Shown here piece by piece: positions 1 to 6,368 of a stretch of 6,579 nucleotides of DNA; the stretch's first letter is position 1; the number at the start of each line of letters is the position of its first letter. Origin of the DNA: Clostridia bacterium (GTDB lineage: Bacteria; Bacillota; Clostridia; Oscillospirales; CAG-272). The notes beneath the pieces were generated by a model. The model searched no databases and had not been told where the DNA came from. It saw only the letters and a program-made list of their open reading frames with translations. The stretch covers positions 1 through 6,579 of the forward strand of contig JAFYRH010000027.1 of NCBI GenBank assembly GCA_017559555.1, in the 5' to 3' direction. Position numbers and translations under genes: made by a program.

Positions 1-29
1 AAGCCCGGAAAGCGCATAAACATATCCAT
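1..29 (-). CDS. 5' end of a divergent minus-strand gene, product unknown (partial)
   Basis: Only the first nine codons are inside the window; on the minus strand they read MDMFMRFPG, starting at position 29. An AAGGAG ribosome binding site lies at 44-39, nine nt before this ATG, and a promoter lies at 96-68, so the start is well supported although the coding part is tiny. Two further in-frame ATGs (23 and 17) are too far from the ribosome binding site to be preferred. The short N-terminus resembles what I remember of some clostridial polysaccharide-deacetylase-like proteins, but nine residues cannot support a function. The gene is divergent from the alpha/beta hydrolase at 168. Confidence 0.55.
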
Positions 30-67
30 AAGATATTGCTCCTTCGTTCTAAAAAGTATTTGTGCTC

Positions 68-96
68 ATTATAGCACGCGGGCACACAAAAAGCAA
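68..96 (-). promoter_or_regulatory. sigma-70-type promoter for the divergent minus-strand gene
   Basis: Read on the minus strand, a perfect -10 box TATAAT (73-68) lies 17 bp after a weak -35 box TTGCTT (96-91). Transcription would start near position 61, giving a leader of about 30 nt before the ATG at 29 with an AAGGAG site in it. The -10 and spacing are consensus; the -35 matches at only three positions. Confidence 0.6.
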
Positions 97-114
97 GAGC
101 GAGAAAGATTTTTA

Positions 115-142
115 TTGACAAAATCAAATTTTATGATAAAAT
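115..142 (+). promoter_or_regulatory. sigma-70-type promoter for the alpha/beta hydrolase gene
   Basis: A perfect -35 box TTGACA (115-120) is followed after 16 bp by a -10-like TAAAAT (137-142). Transcription would begin near 149. This places the upstream in-frame ATG at 141 inside the -10 region and supports translation from the ATG at 168. The promoter sits back to back with the minus-strand promoter at 68-96, so a regulator binding at 97-114 could affect both; no clear operator is visible. Confidence 0.65.
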
Positions 143-167
143 GAAGATAAAGAAAGGCGGTGACACA

Positions 168-911
168 ATGGAACACAAAGAATACAAGCGCATCCATCCC
201 GACGCCCGGGCGGCGGTCTTGTTTGTGCACGGCATTGTGGGCACGCCCAATCACTTTGCCGAATTTGTTTTTCGCGTTCCCGAGGGGATGTCTGTTCACA
301 ATCTTTTGCTCGACGGTCACGGCGGAAGTGTGCAGGATTTTTCGCACACGTCTATGCAAAAATGGGAAGAACAAGTAAAGAATGCCGTGGATGAATTATG
401 CACGACGCATAGCAAAATCTATATTGTGGCGCACTCTATGGGCACACTTTTTGCCATCGACCGCGCAATCGAAAACGAGGCGGTGAAGGGGCTTTTCTTG
501 TTAGCCGTACCGCTCAAAATCGCGCCCAAGCCGCGCATGGTATCCAATTTGTGCAAGGTGTATTTCGATAAAATTCGTCCCGATGATGAGGTGGCACAGG
601 CGGCAAAACGCTGCTACGGCATTGCACAAGATAAAAATCCTTTCCATTATTTTGGTTGGTTGCCGCGCTATTTGGAACTGTTCGCCAAGGCGAGAAAAAC
701 GCGCAAACGCATCCAAGAACTGCAAACGCCTTGCCGTGCATACCAATCTGCACGCGACGAATTGGTCTCGGGTGCATCTGCGAAATGGCTTTTGAAGAAT
801 GAAACCCTTTCGGTGGTTTTGTTGCAAAATTCGGGGCACTATTATTACACGCCTGCTGATTTCTTCTTTTTGAAGAGTGAATTTGACAGTTTCATCGTCG
901 ATGCAAAATAA
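168..911 (+). CDS. alpha/beta hydrolase (carboxylesterase / lysophospholipase-like)
   Basis: This 247-residue soluble protein has the layout of a serine alpha/beta hydrolase. An HGIVGTP oxyanion loop lies at residues 21-27. The nucleophile elbow AHSMG has the likely catalytic Ser90, and YQSARDE carries the likely acid Asp197. SGH gives the likely catalytic His224. Residues about 115-190 are rich in basic and aromatic side chains and probably form the cap over the active site. HGxxGTP is typical of small carboxylesterases and monoacylglycerol-lipase-like enzymes of Gram-positives, so hydrolysis of an ester, perhaps a short acyl or monoglyceride ester, is likely; the substrate cannot be read from sequence. 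There is no signal peptide, so it should be cytoplasmic. The start at 168 was chosen over the in-frame ATG at 141 because AAGGCGGTG (154-162) lies 5 nt before it and the promoter -10 covers 141. It appears monocistronic. No obvious terminator follows; the next promoter begins 31 bp downstream. Confidence 0.9.
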   Translation: MEHKEYKRIHPDARAAVLFVHGIVGTPNHFAEFVFRVPEGMSVHNLLLDGHGGSVQDFSHTSMQKWEEQVKNAVDELCTTHSKIYIVAHSMGTLFAIDRAIENEAVKGLFLLAVPLKIAPKPRMVSNLCKVYFDKIRPDDEVAQAAKRCYGIAQDKNPFHYFGWLPRYLELFAKARKTRKRIQELQTPCRAYQSARDELVSGASAKWLLKNETLSVVLLQNSGHYYYTPADFFFLKSEFDSFIVDAK

Positions 912-942
912 ATGACATTTCTCATAAATTTTCTAAACCCCC

Positions 943-969
943 TTGACATTGTTCGGGGGGGGGTATAAT
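943..969 (+). promoter_or_regulatory. promoter with a G9 tract in its spacer, driving the M48 peptidase gene
   Basis: A perfect -35 TTGACA (943-948) and a perfect -10 TATAAT (964-969) are separated by only 15 bp, and the last nine of these are an uninterrupted run of G (955-963). A run of five C (938-942) sits just before the -35, so C5 and the G tract form an inverted repeat across the promoter with a 12-nt loop. The short spacer suggests weak basal activity. Length changes in the G run would move it toward or away from the optimal 17 bp. Alternatively the CCCCC...GGGGG dyad could be a repressor operator. Alternative -10 hexamers with longer spacing overlap it (AATAAT at 967-972, spacer 18). 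Confidence 0.65.
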
Positions 970-1007
970 AATCCTATATTGGATATTCTTGGCAGTATAG
1001 GGCGACA

Positions 1008-1024
1008 TTTGCTTTTGAAGCAAA
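1008..1024 (+). promoter_or_regulatory. small hairpin in the leader of the M48 peptidase gene
   Basis: TTTGCTT (1008-1014) and AAGCAAA (1018-1024) form a perfect 7-bp stem with a 3-nt loop. It ends six nt before the GAGG ribosome binding site (1031-1034) of the GTG start at 1040. It is AT-rich and has no T-tract, so it is unlikely to be a terminator. It could affect mRNA stability or ribosome access, but it may also be incidental. Confidence 0.3.
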
Positions 1025-1039
1025 GAAAGAGAGGTTCTT

Positions 1040-3088
1040 GTGAGGAAAAAATATTTACGTTACATAGTCGCTTTTGGAACGGCACTTTTTACTTCGCTTG
1101 TGGGGGTCGTTTGGCAAAAGCTTTTTCCAAGCTATGAGGTGCTTGGCATATTTGCAGGCTTAGCTATTTTGCCCGTCCTTTTGGTGGCGGGAAATCTGAT
1201 TGCATCTAAACTTTATATGTCGCGTCTGCGCAACATGAAGGTTGCGGAGGGACAAAGCTATCTGCTTCGTCACCGCCAAGAGGCGCAAGAGGCATCGAAC
1301 AAGCTGCTTTCAAAGCTACAGCTCATCCGCCGCGCAACGGCACTTTACACCGCGGTTCTGTGGCTGTTGGGTGTCGTCGCTTCCGTTTTTGCGGGAATGT
1401 TATACAGTGCCGCAGATGATATGACACTTTATTTGATGAGTTGGTTTTATGCAGGCTTGATTTTCTATGCCGCATACAGCAGACTTTATCCTCGCGAAAA
1501 GATTCAACTCGACCCCGATGCACCGATCCTCAAAAAAGAAGACTATCCGTTGCTTTATGCCAATGTAAAGCGTGCCGCAGATGCTCTTGATTGCAACGGT
1601 GAAATAACCGTTTTGCTGACGGCAGATTGCAATGCAGGCATCCTGCGCGAGGGGAATAAATACTATCTGCAAATAGGCGTTATGCTGCTTAACATTCTCT
1701 GCGAGGATGAATTGTATAGTATCTGTTTACACGAATTTTCACACGTGTCCGATAAAAATGCCGCATCCGAGCGAGAGATAAGGTACAACTCTTGGTTCAG
1801 TCAAGAACCGGGACACTCGTGGATTATGGGCTACGTTGCAAGACTTCCGTTTCTTATTCTTGATGAGATCTACGTTTTTAATCATATGATCTATCGCTTT
1901 TCCACCTCAGTGGTGCACGAAAGCGAAGCCGACCGCGATATGCTTGTTCACGGCAATGCAAGGGCGGCGGCATCAGCACTGCTCAAATTGAGCTACACCG
2001 ATAAATACCAATGGGAGAGTGGTGTGTATAACGAAACTCCTGTTTATGCCGCTGAGGCTCCCGACCCTGACTATCTGAAACACCACATCGAACGCTTTCA
2101 AGGTGCGATTGCTGAGCGACATGTCGATTGGGATGCTATGGTTGACCTTGAAATTTTGGCAAACAATGCTTCTCACCCAACGCTCAAGATGCGTCTTGAA
2201 ACCTTGGGCATCGAGCACGCCGAGTCCATAACCGACAAGGGCTCCGAGCAATGGCAGAGCGAACAGCAAAAAGCACTTGCGTATGCCGACAATAGGCTTT
2301 ACGACAATCAAATGGAAAAGGATTGTTATACCAAGGATAGACAAGAAGAATACCTCGAGCCTCTCGCTCGCGTAACCGAGTGGGAGAAGGCAGGCTGTCC
2401 CGTAGTTGCCGAAGAATTTGGTGATATCGTGTTCTATCTCAAAAGGTTGGGACGACATGAGGATGCCGAGGCACTTTGCGACCGCGCCATTGCCGAGCTT
2501 GACGAAAACTCTTCGGCTCAAGCTTATTTCATCAAGGGTAGTGCAATGCTTTACCGTTATGATGCGGCAGGTATGGATCTTGTTTATCACGCTATCGAGA
2601 AAAACAAGAATTTTGTTGAAGATGGCTTGCAGGTAATCGGTGAGTTTTGTTGCATGATGGGGAAGGAAAAAGAGCTTTTGGAATATCGCGCCCGTGCACA
2701 AGAGCTGGCGCAACAGGACATAGATGAATACAGCCAAACGGGTGAGCTTTCCAAGCACGACAACCTCAGTGCCGATGCGATGCCCAAGGAAATGTTGGAA
2801 AATATTTTGGAGTTTATTCATTCGGTGGACGAGGATATTATCAAAAACATCTATCTTGTTCGCAAGACCATCAACGAAAACTTCTTCACCAGTGCATTCG
2901 TCATTCATTTTTGGGGCGGTACAGACGCACAGCGCGATGAAATTATGCACAAAATATTCCGCTATCTTGATACGTATCCCGTAGAGTGGCAGTTCTCGCT
3001 CTTCGATTATACCAATGTTTCCAATATCAAATTCGACAAGATTGAGGGCAGTCTCGTCTGGTCTAAATCAAACAACAAAGGAGAATAA
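1040..3088 (+). CDS. membrane-bound M48-family zinc metallopeptidase with helical-repeat C-terminus
   Basis: This 682-residue protein is an integral-membrane zinc protease of the M48 (HtpX/Ste24-like) clan. Four hydrophobic helices are visible at about residues 8-25, 34-55, 102-122 and 129-146. The zinc motif HEFSH follows (His231, Glu232, His235). The downstream HESEADRD has the likely third ligand Glu294 and the conserved Asp298. A late SHP motif (His379) before an Arg-containing helix matches the usual M48 end of domain. The remaining 300 residues are not part of a standard M48 enzyme: residues about 455-560 look TPR-like (for example LGRHEDAEALCDRAI), and the last part is unassigned. M48 enzymes cleave membrane or peptide substrates; the substrate here is unknown. 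Translation starts at GTG, supported by GAGG 5 nt upstream. The ribosome binding site of the next gene overlaps its stop codon, so the two are co-transcribed. Regulation may involve the G9 promoter upstream. Confidence 0.88.
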   Translation: MRKKYLRYIVAFGTALFTSLVGVVWQKLFPSYEVLGIFAGLAILPVLLVAGNLIASKLYMSRLRNMKVAEGQSYLLRHRQEAQEASNKLLSKLQLIRRATALYTAVLWLLGVVASVFAGMLYSAADDMTLYLMSWFYAGLIFYAAYSRLYPREKIQLDPDAPILKKEDYPLLYANVKRAADALDCNGEITVLLTADCNAGILREGNKYYLQIGVMLLNILCEDELYSICLHEFSHVSDKNAASEREIRYNSWFSQEPGHSWIMGYVARLPFLILDEIYVFNHMIYRFSTSVVHESEADRDMLVHGNARAAASALLKLSYTDKYQWESGVYNETPVYAAEAPDPDYLKHHIERFQGAIAERHVDWDAMVDLEILANNASHPTLKMRLETLGIEHAESITDKGSEQWQSEQQKALAYADNRLYDNQMEKDCYTKDRQEEYLEPLARVTEWEKAGCPVVAEEFGDIVFYLKRLGRHEDAEALCDRAIAELDENSSAQAYFIKGSAMLYRYDAAGMDLVYHAIEKNKNFVEDGLQVIGEFCCMMGKEKELLEYRARAQELAQQDIDEYSQTGELSKHDNLSADAMPKEMLENILEFIHSVDEDIIKNIYLVRKTINENFFTSAFVIHFWGGTDAQRDEIMHKIFRYLDTYPVEWQFSLFDYTNVSNIKFDKIEGSLVWSKSNNKGE

Positions 3089-3092
3089 AACA

Positions 3093-3506
3093 ATGCAAAC
3101 ATTAAAGAAATACTGTGAAGAAAATGGACTTGACCAAAACAAGGTCTTTGAAATGTGTGTTTCCGGAGATGAAGGTGTTCTTGCCGGACGCGGTGGATAT
3201 ACGGGCTATTTTGCCGAAATTACCGATACATCCGTTATTTGCACAAACGAAAAGCTCGGTGTGAGAAAAGAGATCCCGTTCTCGGATTTCAAGCGCGCTG
3301 AATTCGGCATTGGCAGTGGCAATCTTTGGTTGCAATGCGTTGTAAACGATAAGTTTTTTGCATTCTGTACTCCTCGCAAGGCATGGAAGGCACCCTCTGC
3401 AAAGCTTTTGATGGAAAAGATCGGTGAGCAAACCGAACTTTTGGATATGAAGGAATACGAACGCTACACTGGCAAGTTGTTCCTTTTGTGGGCTCTGCTA
3501 AAATAA
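3093..3506 (+). CDS. small soluble protein, possibly PH/GRAM-like fold; function unknown
   Basis: I do not recognise this 137-residue protein as a named family. An N-terminal helical stretch (about 1-25) is followed by a run of short predicted beta strands (about 38-95: GYFAEI, VICTN, RKEIPF, LWLQCVV, KFFAFC) and then a helix (about 100-115). This order, a small beta barrel capped by a helix, resembles bacterial PH or GRAM-like domains, which is inference. The C-terminus (LFLLWALL) is hydrophobic but too short to be a confident membrane anchor. The start at 3093 is favoured over an upstream in-frame ATG at 3015 because AAAGGAG (3077-3083) lies nine nt before it and the 3015 start would overlap the M48 gene by 74 nt. 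The gap to the M48 stop is only 4 nt, so the two are translationally linked and may work together. A strong terminator follows directly. Confidence 0.8.
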   Translation: MQTLKKYCEENGLDQNKVFEMCVSGDEGVLAGRGGYTGYFAEITDTSVICTNEKLGVRKEIPFSDFKRAEFGIGSGNLWLQCVVNDKFFAFCTPRKAWKAPSAKLLMEKIGEQTELLDMKEYERYTGKLFLLWALLK

Positions 3507-3512
3507 TTTAAT

Positions 3513-3563
3513 AAAAGAACAGCGCGACAAAAAGCAAAATGTTTCTTGTCGCGCTGTTCTTTT
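3513..3563 (+). terminator. strong rho-independent terminator, probably bidirectional
   Basis: A perfect 18-bp inverted repeat, AAAAGAACAGCGCGACAA (3513-3530) and its complement (3546-3563), surrounds a 15-nt loop. The core is GC-rich and the right arm ends in TTCTTTT. The left arm starts with AAAAG, so the structure would also work on the opposite strand. It begins six nt after the stop codon of the small protein and closes the M48/small-protein unit. Confidence 0.85.
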
Positions 3564-3618
3564 GCTCATAATTTGAATGAGGCAGGGAACAGTAAAAAGA
3601 AAAAGGAGATTTTTCAAA

Positions 3619-4590
3619 ATGTGTACTGCTATCACTTACAAAACGGCGGACGTCTATTTCGGGCGAACGTTGGATATCGAATGCTCGTACGGGGAAGAAG
3701 TCATTGTGACACCGCGCAATTTTTCGTTTGATTTTCGCCACACGGGGGCGCAAAAAAGCCATTATGCCATCATTGGGATGGGAATTGTCAGGGATGGGCA
3801 TCCCCTCTATTACGAAGCCGCAAACGAATGCGGTTTGGGTATGGCAGGTTTGCGTTTTGCCGACAACGCCTATTATTTTCCGCTTCAAGAGGGCAAGGAA
3901 AACGTTTCACCATTTGAGTTTATTCCGTGGATTTTGGGAAGATGCAAAAATGTAGAGGAAGCGCGAAAATATCTTTCTAATCTAACCCTTTGCGACACAC
4001 CCTTTAGTCCCGATTTGTCGCTTGCTCCGCTGCATTGGATGATTGCCGATCGGGATGCGTGCATAGTTGTGGAGAGCGTTGCAGATGGCTTGAAAATATA
4101 TGATAACCCCGTGGGGGTTCTGACAAACAATCCGTCGTTTTCTTACCACGTCACACATCTTTGTGATTATATGGCGCTTTCGAGGGAGTCACCCGTGGCA
4201 CATTTTGGCAAAGGCTATCTCACACCATACAGCCGAGGGATGGGAGCGATGGGGCTTCCGGGGGATTTTTCATCGGCAGCTCGCTTTGTGCGCGCCGCAT
4301 TCGTGCGCGAAAATGCGCTATCCAAAACCGACGAAATGAGTAGCATATCGCAGTTTTTTCACATTTTAGGCTCTGTTGAGCAGGTGCGCGGATGTGTTCT
4401 TTTGGAGGACGGAAAACACGAGCTCACCGCATACACTTCTTGCATCAACCTCAGTCGCGGTATTTACTATTACACGACCTACGATAACCGTGCCATCTCG
4501 GCAGTTGATCTGCACAGGTGTGACCTTGAGGGTAGGGAACTCTGCCGTTTTTCCTTGAATACAGAACAAAAAATAAGGTGGCAAAATTGA
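3619..4590 (+). CDS. choloylglycine hydrolase family protein (bile salt hydrolase / penicillin V acylase type)
   Basis: This 323-residue protein has the length and motifs of the Ntn-hydrolase family that deconjugates bile salts or cleaves penicillin V and related amides. The start MCTAITY puts Cys2 at the N-terminus after removal of Met, as autocatalytic Ntn hydrolases need. By comparison with Clostridium perfringens BSH from memory, Arg16, Asp19, Asn170 (in LTN) and Arg222 (in ARF) match Arg18, Asp21, Asn175 and Arg228. The loop GLPGDFSSAARF is also typical of bile salt hydrolases. The exception is Asn82, which here is Arg79 (in AGLRF); penicillin V acylases often have Tyr there. The start at 3619, not the in-frame ATG at 3577, is set by this N-terminal nucleophile and by AAAGGAGA (3602-3609) nine nt upstream. 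There is no signal peptide, so it is cytoplasmic, as is usual in Gram-positives. It lies alone between a terminator and a repeat element; its promoter is not clear. The family is certain, the substrate is not. Confidence 0.93.
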   Translation: MCTAITYKTADVYFGRTLDIECSYGEEVIVTPRNFSFDFRHTGAQKSHYAIIGMGIVRDGHPLYYEAANECGLGMAGLRFADNAYYFPLQEGKENVSPFEFIPWILGRCKNVEEARKYLSNLTLCDTPFSPDLSLAPLHWMIADRDACIVVESVADGLKIYDNPVGVLTNNPSFSYHVTHLCDYMALSRESPVAHFGKGYLTPYSRGMGAMGLPGDFSSAARFVRAAFVRENALSKTDEMSSISQFFHILGSVEQVRGCVLLEDGKHELTAYTSCINLSRGIYYYTTYDNRAISAVDLHRCDLEGRELCRFSLNTEQKIRWQN

Positions 4591-4600
4591 GGAAAATGCC

Positions 4601-4783
4601 AACCCTTCCGTCTGCCTTCGGCAGCCACTTCCCCTTGCACAGGGGAGGCTTGGGTAGCATACCGCTTGCTGCTTGTGCTGCTTTGCGTAGTCTCAAATGT
4701 GGGATTTTGTTTGGAATAAGGGCGCTATTTTGCCTCCCCTGTGCAAGGGGAGGTGGCACGAGCTTGCGAGTGACGGAAGGGTT
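4601..4783. repeat. MITE/REP-like inverted-repeat element with modular hairpins (element 1)
   Basis: This 183-bp non-coding element is a near-palindrome. The outer 12-bp arms are AACCCTTCCGTC (4601-4612) and GACGGAAGGGTT (4772-4783), a perfect match. Further in, 4624-4649 and 4732-4757 are complementary over 26 bp with one mismatch (a possible G-U pair). Between outer and inner arms each side has a short variable segment: TGCCTTCGGCA (4613-4623), itself a small hairpin, and 4758-4771. Each inner arm can also fold on itself, for example CCCCT (4631-4635) with AGGGG (4641-4645). The centre (4650-4731) shows no gene. The right end runs into GTTTTTT (4784-4790), so the folded RNA could terminate transcription of the hydrolase gene that ends 10 bp upstream. 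No transposase or clear target duplication is visible. It fills most of the 304-bp gap before miaB. Confidence 0.8.
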
Positions 4784-4822
4784 GTTTTTTACTCCTTGAG
4801 TCGAAAATTTACGAAAAATATC

Positions 4823-4850
4823 TTGACAATTCTTTAATAAATTGTATAAT
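4823..4850 (+). promoter_or_regulatory. sigma-70-type promoter for miaB
   Basis: A perfect -35 TTGACA (4823-4828) and perfect -10 TATAAT (4845-4850) are spaced by 16 bp in AT-rich DNA. Transcription should start near 4857. The first ATG (4865) would then be only about 8 nt into the transcript with no ribosome binding site, which supports the second ATG at 4895 as the true start. Confidence 0.85.
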
Positions 4851-4894
4851 ATAATAGAGTTATTATGCTTAATTTTTATCCAAAGGAATTGTCA

Positions 4895-5995
4895 ATGAAG
4901 AAAAACACTCCTATGCCGCCTCTTTCTGCGGCAGAGCAACAACAATATATAAATGCGATGCGTGCCGAAAATGACCGTGTGTTTGAAGCCACGGGCAAAC
5001 GTCGCGGCGCGTTTGTGCAAACATTTGGCTGTCAGCAAAACGAGGCGGATAGCGAAAAGTTTGCCGGTATGTGTCAAGAGATGGGGTACGCTATTGTCGC
5101 AGACCCTGCCCTTGCCGATTTTATCGTGGTCAACACCTGCGCCATTCGCGAGCACGCCGAAAAAAGAACGCTCTCTATCGTGGGGCAATACAAGCATCTC
5201 AAAGAGAAGAATCCTGCACTCGTCATTGCCGTTTGCGGTTGTATGATGGCACAACAACACCGTCAGGACGATATCAAATTCCGCTATCCTTACGTCGATT
5301 TCGTCATGGGGCCCTCGTCCTTGCACCGCCTGCCGCAGCTGCTTTGTCAAAAGCTGAAGACGGGTAAGCGCATCTATTGCCCCGAAGAAGCCGAATACAC
5401 GGTGGTTGAGGATCTTCCCATTCGTCGCGAAAGCGATTACCGTGCGTGGGTCTCGGTCATGTACGGGTGTAACAATTTCTGTTCTTACTGCATCGTGCCT
5501 TACGTGCGCGGTCGCGAACGCAGTCGCGAAAAAGAAAAGATCGTGGCGGAGGTTCGCGAACTTGTCGAGCGCGGTTACAAGGATATTACCCTGTTGGGGC
5601 AGAACGTCAACTCCTATGCCAAAGATCGTGCAGAGGGTTATGATTTTGCCGATCTGCTTTCCGAACTCGATGCCATTGAGGGAGACTTTGTTCTTCGCTT
5701 TATGACAAGTCATCCCAAGGATGCAAGCCGCAAGCTGATTGACGTAATGGCATCTTCCCGTCACATTGCGCATCAATTCCATTTGCCTATGCAATCGGGT
5801 AGTGACGCAATCCTTTCCAAAATGAACCGTCGTTACAACACCGAAAAATACCTTGGTATTGTCGACTATATGAAAGAAAAAATGCCAGACGTTACCATCA
5901 CGTCGGATATTATCGTAGGCTTCCCGGGTGAGACTGAGGAAGATTTTGCGGGTACCATGCAAATGCTCGAGCGTGTACGCTTCGATATGCTGTAG
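4895..5995 (+). CDS. miaB: MiaB tRNA methylthiotransferase, N-terminal 366 residues up to an in-frame TAG
   Basis: MiaB is a radical-SAM enzyme that adds a methylthio group to N6-isopentenyladenosine at position 37 of tRNAs reading UNN codons. The N-terminal domain (about 37-165) has its three cluster cysteines: Cys46 (FGCQQN), Cys82 (NTCAIRE) and Cys116 (CGCM). The radical-SAM domain has CNNFCSYC with Cys192, Cys196 and Cys199, followed by the VPYVRGRERSR and LLGQNVNSY signatures typical of MiaB rather than MtaB or RimO. The frame stops at TAG (5993-5995), codon 367, in the motif FDML*SFIYSPRKGTPAA, where relatives have Tyr or Phe. The same frame continues with normal MiaB sequence to 6310, so a full-length protein would be 471 residues, a usual length. 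As read, the product lacks the end of the radical-SAM barrel and the whole TRAM domain. The start at 4895 has AAAGGA 7 nt upstream; an ATG at 4865 lacks a binding site. Confidence 0.9.
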   Translation: MKKNTPMPPLSAAEQQQYINAMRAENDRVFEATGKRRGAFVQTFGCQQNEADSEKFAGMCQEMGYAIVADPALADFIVVNTCAIREHAEKRTLSIVGQYKHLKEKNPALVIAVCGCMMAQQHRQDDIKFRYPYVDFVMGPSSLHRLPQLLCQKLKTGKRIYCPEEAEYTVVEDLPIRRESDYRAWVSVMYGCNNFCSYCIVPYVRGRERSREKEKIVAEVRELVERGYKDITLLGQNVNSYAKDRAEGYDFADLLSELDAIEGDFVLRFMTSHPKDASRKLIDVMASSRHIAHQFHLPMQSGSDAILSKMNRRYNTEKYLGIVDYMKEKMPDVTITSDIIVGFPGETEEDFAGTMQMLERVRFDML

Positions 5996-6310
5996 TCCTT
6001 TATCTACTCTCCTCGCAAGGGCACTCCCGCCGCCGAGATGGAGCAGGTTCCCAAGGATGTGACTGCTGCACGCTTTGAGCGACTTTTGGCGCTTCAAAAA
6101 GAAATTGGACAAGCGCGCAACGATGCTCTTGTGGGCAAAACACTCCGCGTGCTTTGCGACGGTGTCAGCAAAGGGAATGATGCCTTGTATTCGGGTAGAA
6201 CCGACGGCAACAAGATCGCCTTTTTTGAGGGCGATGAAAAAGACATTGGCAAGTTTGTCAATGTCACAATAGAGCGCGCCGACGCGTTTGCGCTTTACGG
6301 AAAGAAATAA
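5996..6310 (+). pseudogene. miaB: C-terminal part of miaB after the in-frame TAG (barrel end plus TRAM domain)
   Basis: This segment continues the miaB frame without any shift: SFIYSPRKGTPAAEM closes the radical-SAM region, a helical linker follows, and from VGKTLRV to ALYGKK (roughly the last 60 residues) is a TRAM domain, which helps bind tRNA in MiaB. It ends at TAA (6308-6310). It contains no other stop or indel, so it looks intact and recently or never inactivated. An internal ATG at 6038 has no convincing ribosome binding site, so separate translation is unlikely. Either the gene is a pseudogene by one base change (TAC or TAT to TAG), the TAG is read through, or the base is a sequencing or assembly error. 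Confidence 0.8.
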
Positions 6311-6317
6311 AATATTG

Positions 6318-6338
6318 CCAAAATTACAGTTGGTTTTT
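6318..6338 (+). terminator. weak candidate terminator after miaB
   Basis: CCAA (6318-6321) and TTGG (6330-6333) enclose an 8-nt loop and are followed by five T (6334-6338). The stem is only four base pairs, so this alone would be a poor terminator; the strongly structured element at 6369-6532 may do the job instead. Confidence 0.25.
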
Positions 6339-6368
6339 AGATCGTTTTAGGAGTGTGCATTCTTTTAG

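Noticed and set aside
1973..2950. A 325-codon minus-strand open frame inside the M48 gene
   Set aside because: It lies wholly within a well-supported coding gene, shows no family motif, and has the odd Cys/His/Leu-rich composition of an antisense shadow.
3546..3572. Possible promoter (TTGTCG, 15 bp, CATAAT) for the choloylglycine hydrolase gene
   Set aside because: The -35 match is weak, the spacer is short, and it sits inside the terminator right arm, so it cannot be called with confidence.
4865..4894. Longer N-terminus of MiaB starting at the ATG at 4865
   Set aside because: It has no ribosome binding site and would lie about 8 nt from the predicted transcription start; the ATG at 4895 has AAAGGA at a good distance.
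5993..5995. Pyrrolysine insertion at the miaB TAG
   Set aside because: The position normally holds Tyr or Phe and MiaB is not a known pyrrolysine protein; nothing in the window points to pyl genes. General readthrough stays open.
4892..6112. A 406-codon minus-strand open frame opposite miaB
   Set aside because: It overlaps strongly supported miaB sequence on the other strand, its translation shows no recognisable domain, and its length follows from the codon bias of miaB.
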